Shown piece by piece: positions 1-5,551 of a stretch of DNA of 14,342 nt. The notes under the pieces were generated by a model. The model saw only the letters and a program-made list of their open reading frames with translations, searched no databases and had not been told where the DNA came from. Numbering within the stretch: position 1 is the first letter of the stretch; every line of letters begins with the position of its first letter. The DNA is taken from assembly GCA_035544675.1 (NCBI GenBank), contig DATKCA010000132.1, forward strand, positions 1 through 14,342, written 5' to 3'. The translations under genes and the position numbers were made by a program. Source of the stretch: DATKCA01 sp035544675 (lineage in GTDB: Bacteria > Acidobacteriota > Thermoanaerobaculia > Gp7-AA8).

Positions 1-1109
1 CGCCCGAGGCCGAAGCGGCCGAAGTCTTCGCCGACCATGGCGGGATCGATCTCCATGACGTTGGCGTCGCCGAGCTCGCGCTTCACGGCGGCGACCAGCC
101 GCATCGTCAGCGCCGGATCGTTCCAGGTCGCCTCCGCCGCCTCCGCCTCGTACCACTTGATGATCGGGGTGCGATCCTCAGGGACGCCTGCGGCGAGCGC
201 GATTCCCCTGGCCACGCGCTCGATCGCCGCGAGCACCGCGCGCCGCACTTCCGGCTTGTACGTCCGTACGGTCAGCTCGAGCTTCACCTCGTCGGGAATG
301 ATGTTGCGCCGCGTGCCGCCGTGAATCGAGCCGACGGTGAGCACCACCGGATCGAGCGGCGAGCTCTGGCGGCTGACGATGGTCTGCAGCGCCATCACGA
401 TCTGCGCGGCCAGGACCACCGGGTCCTTCGCGGCGTGCGGAGCGGCGCCATGTCCGCCGACCCCGCGCACGGTGATGTCCACCGAATCGCTGTTCGCCAT
501 GACGTAGCCGGCGCGGTAGCCGACGGTTCCCGCGGGGGCCGTCGCCCAGTCGTGAACGGCGATGGCGTAGTTCGGGCGGCCGAACCGCTCGTACAACCCG
601 TCCCGCAACATCGCACTGGCCCCTTTCACGCCCTCCTCGGCCGGCTGGCCGATCAGCATCACCGTGCCGCGCCACTGCGACTTCGTGTCGGCCAGCATCT
701 TCGCCGTGCCGATGAGCGTGGTCATGTGGACGTCGTGACCGCACGCGTGCATCACGCCGGCATTCCTGCTGGCGTACGCGACCCCGGTCTGTTCGGTCAC
801 GGGGAGCGCGTCCATGTCGCTGCGGATCAGCACCGTGGGACCCTGGCCGTTGCGCAGAATGCCGACCACGCCGTAGCACGTGAGCTCCGGCTCGGGATAC
901 TTCCCGACCCGCTCCGTCACTTCGTAGCCGAGCTCGCGCAGCCGCGCGGCGACGAATGCGGACGTGTTCTTCTCCTGGGTCGACAGTTCCGGCGCAGCGT
1001 GCAGCGTCTTGTACGTCTCGATCAGCGACGGCAGCGCGCGCGTCACGCGCTCGTCCAGCGACTGGGCCAGGAGCGGTGTGGTCAGCAGAAGCGTGAGGAG
1101 GATGCGCAT
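1..1109 (-). CDS. M20-family amidohydrolase, exported (3' end outside window)
   Basis: This is a metal-dependent amidohydrolase of the M20D type (aminoacylase / hippurate hydrolase-like), expected to cut N-acyl groups from amino acids or small peptides. The minus-strand frame is open from ATG 1109 to the window edge, giving 369 codons. Residues 1-16 (MRILLTLLLTTPLLAQ) look like a cleavable signal peptide, so it probably acts in the periplasm. The family metal site is visible: SDMDALP at 97-103, MHACGHDVH at 120-128 (Cys123 and His125), QPAEEG at 155-160 and AVHDW at 184-188. The lid/dimerisation domain carries GVGGHGA at 216-222, and GEDFGRFG near residue 360 marks the final catalytic segment. 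The last metal-binding histidine region lies off the left edge. It is divergent from gatB. No clear ribosome binding site precedes the ATG. The exact substrate cannot be read from the sequence. Confidence 0.93.
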   Translation of the reverse strand, partial: MRILLTLLLTTPLLAQSLDERVTRALPSLIETYKTLHAAPELSTQEKNTSAFVAARLRELGYEVTERVGKYPEPELTCYGVVGILRNGQGPTVLIRSDMDALPVTEQTGVAYASRNAGVMHACGHDVHMTTLIGTAKMLADTKSQWRGTVMLIGQPAEEGVKGASAMLRDGLYERFGRPNYAIAVHDWATAPAGTVGYRAGYVMANSDSVDITVRGVGGHGAAPHAAKDPVVLAAQIVMALQTIVSRQSSPLDPVVLTVGSIHGGTRRNIIPDEVKLELTVRTYKPEVRRAVLAAIERVARGIALAAGVPEDRTPIIKWYEAEAAEATWNDPALTMRLVAAVKRELGDANVMEIDPAMVGEDFGRFGLG

Positions 1110-1142
1110 CGCGCGAGTCTATCCCTTCCAGTCCCCGGTCAC

Positions 1143-1184
1143 CGGTTTCCGGCTTTCGGCTTCCGGTTTCCGGTTTCCGGTTTC
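1143..1184. repeat. Heptanucleotide tandem repeat (CGGTTTC)x6
   Basis: Six head-to-tail 7-bp units run from 1143. Four are exactly CGGTTTC and two are variants (CGGCTTT at 1150-1156, CGGCTTC at 1157-1163). The last three exact units are contiguous at 1164-1184. The array lies in the 99-bp gap between the divergent amidohydrolase and gatB, ending about 25 bp before the gatB GTG. It therefore occupies the likely promoter region of one or both genes. Such short perfect units can change copy number by slippage; an effect on expression is inference only. Confidence 0.9.
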
Positions 1185-1208
1185 CGTCAGGGCTGTAAAC
1201 TCGCCCCC

Positions 1209-2606
1209 GTGTGGGAACCGGTCATCGGCCTCGAAGTTCACGCCCGCCTTCTGACGCAGTCGAAGCTCTTCTGCGGGTGCTCGACCGCGTTCGGCGCGGA
1301 GCCGAACACACAGGTCTGCCCGGTCTGTCTCGGCTACCCCGGCGCGCTTCCCGTGCTGAACCGGCGCGCGGTGGAGCTGGCGATCCGCATGGCCATCGCG
1401 GCGGGCTGTGAGATTCAGGCCCAGTCGGTGTTCGCGCGGAAGAACTACTTCTACCCCGACCTGCCGAAGGGCTATCAGATCTCCCAGTTCGACAGGCCGC
1501 TCGCCACCGGCGGCCGGATCGACTTCGCCGGCGGAAGCGTCCAGCTGCACCGCATCCACATCGAGGAAGACGCCGGAAAGCTGATCCACGAGCGCGACCG
1601 CTCGCTGGTCGACCTCAATCGCAGCGGCACGCCGCTCATCGAGATCGTCTCGGAGCCCGGCATCCGCAGCGCGTCCGAGGCGTCGGCGTATCTCACGCGT
1701 CTGCGGCAGATGCTGATGTACACCGGCGTGTGCGACGGCAACATGGAAGAGGGATCGCTGCGCTGCGATGCGAACGTCTCGGTGCGCCGCCCCGGCCAGC
1801 CGCTGGGCACCCGCGCGGAGATCAAGAACCTCAACTCGTTTCGATTCCTGACCTGGGCCGTCGAATTCGAGATCACCCGGCAGAGCGCCATCCTCGAGGA
1901 CGGCGGCAGGATCGTTCAGGAGACGCGCCTCTTCGATCCCGCGGCCAACGAGACGCGCTCGATGCGATCGAAGGAAGAGGCGCACGACTATCGGTACTTC
2001 CCCGAGCCCGATCTCGTGCCGTGCCGCGTCGGCGCGGCCTGGGTCGAGGAGATCCGCAGCGACGTTCCCCCCCTGCCCGCGGAGCGGAGCGCGCACTCCC
2101 AGGAACAGCTCGGAATCCCGGCCCCAGATGCCGAGGTGCTCGTCACGTCGCGCGAGCTGGCGGACTTTTTCGAGGCGGCGGCGCGGGAGTCGCGCAACCC
2201 GCGCGCCGCGGCCAACTGGGTCCGCAACGAGATCCTCCGCCTTGACCAGCACCGCATCACGCCGGCCATGCTCGGCATGCTCATCCGGATGATCGACGGC
2301 GGCGCCATCAGCGGGAAGGTGGCCAAGGAAGTGTTCGAGGCGATGGCGGCGACCGGCGAGATGCCCGACGCCATCGTCGCGCACAAAGGCCTGCTGCAGA
2401 TCTCCGATCCGGAGACGATCCGCGCCGCGGCACAGAAGATCATCGAAGGCAACACCGCGCAGGTCGAGGAGTACCGCGCCGGCAAGCAGAAGGTCTTCGG
2501 CTTCCTCGTTGGTCAGTTGATGAAGGAGACCCGCGGGAAGGCCAATGCGGAGCTCGCCAATTCCGTGCTCAAAGAGCTACTGGAAACGTCATCTCCTAAG
2601 GCCTAA
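1209..2606 (+). CDS. gatB: Aspartyl/glutamyl-tRNA amidotransferase subunit B
   Basis: GatB is the kinase/transamidase-activating subunit of the GatCAB complex. It phosphorylates the side chain of Glu-tRNA(Gln) or Asp-tRNA(Asn) so that ammonia from GatA can amidate it. The protein is 465 aa, close to the usual 470-480. The start GTG at 1209 is chosen because VWEPVIGLEVHARL is the conserved N-terminus; the frame stays open far upstream, but only antisense to the neighbouring gene. Zinc-binding cysteines 22, 24, 37 and 40 sit in FCGCSTAFG and CPVCLGYPG. Further signatures are the IEEDAGKL stretch, DLNRSGTPLIEIV, EGSLRCDANVS and EIKNLNSF. The C-terminal YqeY-like tail runs through KVFGFLVGQLMKETRGKA. 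The TAA stop abuts a MITE-like element. gatA and gatC are not in the window, so the complex must be encoded at scattered loci. Confidence 0.97.
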   Translation: MWEPVIGLEVHARLLTQSKLFCGCSTAFGAEPNTQVCPVCLGYPGALPVLNRRAVELAIRMAIAAGCEIQAQSVFARKNYFYPDLPKGYQISQFDRPLATGGRIDFAGGSVQLHRIHIEEDAGKLIHERDRSLVDLNRSGTPLIEIVSEPGIRSASEASAYLTRLRQMLMYTGVCDGNMEEGSLRCDANVSVRRPGQPLGTRAEIKNLNSFRFLTWAVEFEITRQSAILEDGGRIVQETRLFDPAANETRSMRSKEEAHDYRYFPEPDLVPCRVGAAWVEEIRSDVPPLPAERSAHSQEQLGIPAPDAEVLVTSRELADFFEAAARESRNPRAAANWVRNEILRLDQHRITPAMLGMLIRMIDGGAISGKVAKEVFEAMAATGEMPDAIVAHKGLLQISDPETIRAAAQKIIEGNTAQVEEYRAGKQKVFGFLVGQLMKETRGKANAELANSVLKELLETSSPKA

Positions 2607-2878
2607 GGAACCTCTGCACAAGTCTGACACACGGCGTTGCGTGCGCCGCCGCCGTCGGATGCAAGCCGGCGCGACGCAGGCAATGTGGTTCATTGCTGAG
2701 GAGCGACGGCGTGGCAGCCGACCGGCGCCGCCCGCAACCCGAAGGGCCGAAGGCGGTTGCGGGCCGACATCGTCGCCGCGACTCGTCAACGATGTCACCA
2801 CATCGCCTCCTCGTCGCGGCGGCGATCTCGGCACGCAAGCGCCTTCGGCGCCGTGGGTCAGACTTGTGCAGAGGTTCC
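2607..2878. mobile_element. MITE-like element with ~30-bp terminal inverted repeats, no transposase
   Basis: The two ends are inverted copies. Positions 2607-2628 and 2857-2878 (outer bases GGAACCTCTGCACAAG) pair perfectly over 22 bp, and the match extends to 2636/2849 with one mismatch (29 of 30). The element is 272 bp and encodes nothing convincing. It is bracketed by CTAA (2603-2606) on the left and CTAG (2879-2882) on the right, resembling the 4-bp YTAR target duplication known for IS5-type transposases, with one mismatch. The interior is highly structured. For example, there is a 9-bp stem of CCCGCAACC (2731-2739) with GGTTGCGGG (2755-2763), and ATCGTCGCCGCGA (2769-2781) is a near-complement of the sequence around 2811-2823. 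This looks like a non-autonomous element moved in trans. Assignment to the IS5 family is inference from the end and target sequence alone. Confidence 0.75.
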
Positions 2879-2882
2879 CTAG

Positions 2883-2904
2883 GGAAGCGCCGAACGGCGC
2901 TTCC
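2883..2904. terminator. Perfect 9-bp hairpin downstream of the MITE (possible displaced gatB terminator)
   Basis: GGAAGCGCC (2883-2891), a GAAC loop and GGCGCTTCC (2896-2904) form a perfect GC-rich stem. There is no U-tract, so it is not a textbook intrinsic terminator. If the 272-bp element and one copy of its target are removed, the hairpin falls directly after the gatB stop codon, where a terminator would be expected. The remaining bases up to 2952 show no other recognisable signal; no clear promoter or ribosome binding site for the next gene was found. Confidence 0.45.
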
Positions 2905-2952
2905 GAGAAGCACCGCGCTTGCTGTCGATTGCCTGTATTCTCACAGTCGAGC

Positions 2953-3384
2953 ATGTATGGTCCGGCTTATCCGACCTGTTCGCGCACCTTCGCCACGCTG
3001 CGAATACTCGCGGCGGACCTCACGCCGCAGCAGATCACGACCGCTCTGCGGCTGCAGCCCTCCGGGTCGCACGGCCGCGGCGAGCGGCGGACGCTGAGAA
3101 GCGGCGGCAAGACCGAAAATCGATACGGGTGGTTTCTCTCATCCGAGGGGCGCGTCGAGTCGCTGGACAATCGCGATCACCTGGACTGGCTCATGGGGCA
3201 GGTGATGTCGCGACGGACGGATCTCGATGCGCTGCGCCAGCAGGGCGCCGCCGCGGACATCTTCTGCTACTGGGAATCGAGCAACGGGCAGGGGGGGCCG
3301 GCGCTGTCACCGCCGCAGATGAGCACGCTCGTGGAGCTGGGGCTCGAGCTGAGTTATGACATTTATGGGGTGAAAGTGAAATGA
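2953..3384 (+). CDS. DUF4279 domain-containing protein
   Basis: This encodes 143 aa resembling the DUF4279 family, whose function is unknown. The sequence opens with a beta-strand TFATLRILAADLTPQQITTALRL, followed by PSGSHGRGERR, the typical family pattern of a strand, a short helix and a Gly/Arg loop. A tryptophan-containing strand (YGWFLSSEG) and a helix with DHLDWLMGQV follow. The protein ends in ELGLELSYDIYGVKVK, a characteristic closing strand. The ATG at 2953 is chosen because homology-like sequence begins just after it. The frame remains open upstream, but only through the MITE-like element and into gatB, which is not credible coding sequence. It has no signal peptide, so it is likely cytoplasmic. 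It converges on the YjbR-family gene with 19 bp between the stops. Confidence 0.8.
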   Translation: MYGPAYPTCSRTFATLRILAADLTPQQITTALRLQPSGSHGRGERRTLRSGGKTENRYGWFLSSEGRVESLDNRDHLDWLMGQVMSRRTDLDALRQQGAAADIFCYWESSNGQGGPALSPPQMSTLVELGLELSYDIYGVKVK

Positions 3385-3387
3385 ATG

Positions 3388-3411
3388 AAGGATGGAGGAT
3401 CCCTCATCCTT
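3388..3411. terminator. Hairpin between convergent genes (candidate bidirectional terminator)
   Basis: AAGGAT (3388-3393) and GAGG (3395-3398) pair with CCTC (3402-3405) and ATCCTT (3406-3411). This gives a 10-bp stem with one bulged G and a 3-nt loop. It lies across the 3' ends of the DUF4279 gene and the YjbR gene, and its distal arm includes the stop codon of the latter. Position supports a shared terminator, but neither strand has a real U-tract. Confidence 0.45.
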
Positions 3412-3763
3412 TCATCGCGTCCAGCGTTTTCACCAGCTTCTTCGGCGCGATGGCGCGGTAGCTCTCGTCGATCCACGCCTTCACCATGTCCAGCGGCGGT
3501 TTGGCCCCTTTGAGATGCGCCGTGATCCAGCCGTGTTTCCCGAGACCGTATTCGGTCGGCTCGGTGAAGGGAAGCTCGACGGCGATGTCGCGCGACTGCG
3601 GAAGTTTCAAGGAGATCGAGACTTCGTGGTCATGCATGGCGATGAACGCGAACGCCTTTCCTTTCACCTTCATGGCGCGATGCCCCCACGGGAAGTCTTC
3701 GTGGACTTCCGGATAGGTGAGGGCGTGATCACGGAGCGCGGCTTCGATCTTCTGCAGCTTCAC
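3404..3763 (-). CDS. MmcQ/YjbR family protein
   Basis: This encodes a 119-aa protein of the MmcQ/YjbR (DUF419) family, a small single-domain fold with a CyaY-like shape often described as DNA-binding. Its biological role is not established. Family marks are the N-terminal helix IEAALRDHALTYPEVHEDFPWGH, the strand AFAFIAMHDHEVSISLKLP, YGLGKHGWITAHL in the middle and the C-terminal helix WIDESYRAIAPKKLVKTL. The length fits the family. The start is GTG 3763; the frame stays open upstream, but that part lies over the radical SAM gene in another frame. It follows that gene by 28 bp on the same strand, so co-transcription is likely. No good ribosome binding site is seen. Confidence 0.87.
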   Translation of the reverse strand: MKLQKIEAALRDHALTYPEVHEDFPWGHRAMKVKGKAFAFIAMHDHEVSISLKLPQSRDIAVELPFTEPTEYGLGKHGWITAHLKGAKPPLDMVKAWIDESYRAIAPKKLVKTLDAMKG

Positions 3764-3791
3764 AGGCCAATCGTAGCAGCGCCGGCAGTCG

Positions 3792-5015
3792 CTACGCCGC
3801 GGCCGGCCGCTTCTTCCACGCGATGTACGGTTTGGCCAGCTGGCGCAGCGTCCAGTTCTTGAGCTGATACGCCCTGGTGGCGAACGTCGCTTCCGCGAGC
3901 GCGGCAGTCTCTTCGGGCTGCACGACCAGTGAGACCTCGATGGGCAGGATGCCGACCGGCAGTCCGGCCCGCCGGCAGCTCTCGTGAAGGTGCCCGAAGA
4001 CCTCCCGCATGGCCTCCGGATCGGGCGGCGGCACATTCTCCATCTCGCTGCCGATGGTGGGCCGGAAGATGCAGACCGTCGGGAACGCGCCCGCGTTCAC
4101 GATGCGGTCGATGCCGCGCTTGGTGGCCTCGATCGGCTCGATGCCGGCGATGATCTCGCCCGAGACGCGCCCGCGGCCGAGCTTCCCGGCCGTGTACTCC
4201 ATGGCGTCGAAGAAGGCCTGTTGGCCGACCGTCTGCGCCTTGCCGGGACAGATCTCTGCGAACGTCGCGGGGTCCTCGAACTCGTAGCAGAAGGAGAAAT
4301 GATCAGTCCCCGCCTCGATGAGCGCGTCGTACTCGTAGAACTTCCGGCGCGGAACGGGAACGGCCTGCACGCCGATGAAACCGCCCACGGAATGGCGGAT
4401 CGCTTTGACGTACGGCTCGCACATGCGCAGCCCGTGCATGTCTTCCCGCTCGTCGCGCTCTTCATAGTGATACCCGGTATTGAGGTGCGTGAAGATCGCG
4501 CCGGATTCCTGGCGCGCCGCGCGCGCCACCTCCACGACGTCCTCGATCCGCTTCCTGGCCTCCTCGCTCTGGCCGACGTTCTTCCCGGTCGTGCAGAACT
4601 TGCAGGCCACCGATTTGCCCCAGTAGAGGCATCGCGCCGAAACGTAGATGCCCAGGTAGTTGCCCTGCAGGACGCCGATGCGGCTCATGGGGACGTCCGC
4701 CGACGTCATCCGCGAGTACCACGCAGGCTCGGGAGGGATCTCGACCGGATACTCCACGCCGCTCCGGCTGTCCAGAATCTGGTAACCGCCGTCGAGGTGG
4801 TGCAGCACGAAGACGGAATGCTGCGCGAACTTCTCGATCACCGGCACGTTCATCCAGATGCTCTTCGGACGGGCCGGAATGACGATCTCCAGGCCCGACC
4901 CCAGGCCGGCGCGGGTGCGCGTGATGCGGCGTCCCGCTTCACCCGCGGCGCACGACTCATGGAGCCGCATCCCCCGGCAGAACAGCTCGATTTCCAGCTC
5001 GACCGGCTTGAACAT
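3792..5015 (-). CDS. Radical SAM protein with non-canonical CX8CX2C motif
   Basis: This encodes a 407-aa predicted radical S-adenosylmethionine enzyme. Cysteines 129, 138 and 141 lie in ARCLYWGKSVACKFCTTGKN. The CKFCTTG end looks like the usual radical SAM cluster loop, but the first spacing is eight residues instead of three. A TIM-barrel pattern follows: SGAIFTHLNTGYHYEE (about 171-186), GGFIGVQAVPVP (211-222), DHFSFCYEFEDP (238-249), RVSGEIIAGIEP (283-294) and PTVCIFRPTIGS (312-323). The last two resemble BioB/HmdB-type barrels. An N-terminal region of about 110 residues (GLEIVIPARP, HHLDGGYQILDS) precedes the cluster loop and is not recognised. The start is ATG 5015, leading MFKPVELEIELFCRG; an in-frame ATG at 5066 would add 17 residues and run across a palindrome. 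Its substrate is unknown. The downstream YjbR gene is the only operon partner. Confidence 0.88.
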   Translation of the reverse strand: MFKPVELEIELFCRGMRLHESCAAGEAGRRITRTRAGLGSGLEIVIPARPKSIWMNVPVIEKFAQHSVFVLHHLDGGYQILDSRSGVEYPVEIPPEPAWYSRMTSADVPMSRIGVLQGNYLGIYVSARCLYWGKSVACKFCTTGKNVGQSEEARKRIEDVVEVARAARQESGAIFTHLNTGYHYEERDEREDMHGLRMCEPYVKAIRHSVGGFIGVQAVPVPRRKFYEYDALIEAGTDHFSFCYEFEDPATFAEICPGKAQTVGQQAFFDAMEYTAGKLGRGRVSGEIIAGIEPIEATKRGIDRIVNAGAFPTVCIFRPTIGSEMENVPPPDPEAMREVFGHLHESCRRAGLPVGILPIEVSLVVQPEETAALAEATFATRAYQLKNWTLRQLAKPYIAWKKRPAAA

Positions 5016-5047
5016 GAGGCCAGTGAATGACGCCCTGTCAACACCAT

Positions 5048-5067
5048 CATGTGACGATCGACACATG
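5048..5067. promoter_or_regulatory. 20-bp near-perfect palindrome in divergent intergenic region
   Basis: CATGTGACGATCGACACATG reads as CATGTG-A-CGATCG-A-CACATG. It is symmetric at 18 of 20 positions; only the A/A pair at 5054/5061 fails. It sits in the 120-bp gap between the divergent radical SAM gene (start 5015) and the small protein gene (start 5136), 33 bp ahead of the former. That is a natural place for a dimeric repressor or activator to bind. No regulator is encoded next to it, and the factor is unknown. Confidence 0.45.
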
Positions 5068-5135
5068 GTCGTGTGAGCAGGACTACGGCCCCTGCCGGAC
5101 GTCAGGCGACATCATCCGGATGCCGGAGGTGAAGC

Positions 5136-5549
5136 ATGGCCCAGCAGCGATCAGAGCCCCCCGTTCCCGCGGTCGAAACGACCAGCCGCGCCGACATGAT
5201 CGGCCGTCTGCGGAGCGAGCTTTCGCAGTGCACGGACATCGAGAATTCGATCTGCAAGGTGGCCGCCGAGCGCGGCATCTTCTGCAACGGCTTCAAGCGC
5301 TACACCGAGGAGGAGCTGCGCGATCGCTACTGGTGGATCGTCCGCAAGAATCCGTCGATGTCGCGGGAGGAGCTGGAAACGGTTGCCAACGACTGGCAGC
5401 TCGCGCAGCAGGAAGTATTCGAGGAGCCGTTTGCCTGCGATGTCCAGCAGAGGGTGCGGGACACCTGCCGCGGCTGGGGCGACTTCTCCAACGAGAAGCT
5501 GGCCCGCTTCTACTTCCAGCTCACAGGCAAGGAGATTAAAGTCGTCTGA
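5136..5549 (+). CDS. Conserved-looking hypothetical protein, 137 aa, coupled to GNAT/acyl-CoA synthetase
   Basis: I do not recognise this protein. It starts at ATG 5136 behind a good ribosome binding site (GGAGGT at 5125-5130). After a Pro/Glu-rich, probably disordered N-terminus of about 18 residues, it is mostly helical. Five cysteines (32, 40, 50, 101, 111) include C40 and C50 in SICKVAAERGIFCNGFKRY. The middle, EELRDRYWWIVRKNPSMSREELETVANDWQ, is aromatic and charged. There is no signal peptide or membrane segment, so it is presumably cytoplasmic. Its TGA (5547-5549) overlaps the proposed start of the large synthetase fusion, and a Shine-Dalgarno-like AAGGAG sits inside its 3' end. It is therefore very likely translated together with that enzyme and may act with it. 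A metal- or zinc-binding role for the cysteines is only a guess. Confidence 0.82.
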   Translation: MAQQRSEPPVPAVETTSRADMIGRLRSELSQCTDIENSICKVAAERGIFCNGFKRYTEEELRDRYWWIVRKNPSMSREELETVANDWQLAQQEVFEEPFACDVQQRVRDTCRGWGDFSNEKLARFYFQLTGKEIKVV

Positions 5550-5551
5550 TC
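5529..5551 (+). promoter_or_regulatory. Ribosome binding site and candidate non-canonical start of the GNAT/synthetase
   Basis: AAGGAG at 5529-5534 lies inside the end of the upstream gene. The upstream stop TGA (5547-5549) is followed in TGATC by an ATC codon (5549-5551) in the frame of the large enzyme. It occupies exactly the place of the familiar TGATG stop/start overlap. CTG at 5546 is a second candidate with slightly better spacing. No ATG, GTG or TTG exists in this frame between the stop at 5537 and GTG 5627. Confidence 0.45.

Noticed and set aside
1143..1184. CRISPR array
   Set aside because: The repeat unit is only 7 bp and contiguous, with no spacers and no cas genes nearby.
321..1208. 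Long upstream extension of the gatB reading frame (about 296 codons)
   Set aside because: It is antisense to the amidohydrolase gene, which has clear motifs; its own translation is low-complexity Arg/His/Gly-rich and resembles no protein. GatB homology starts at GTG 1209.
1119..2384. 421-aa minus-strand ORF opposite gatB
   Set aside because: It is a high-GC shadow frame, rich in Arg, Ala, Asp and Gly without domains, lying opposite a well-supported gene.
2545..2952. Frame open from inside gatB through the MITE into the DUF4279 gene
   Set aside because: It overlaps gatB out of frame and runs through the inverted-repeat element; family similarity begins only at ATG 2953.
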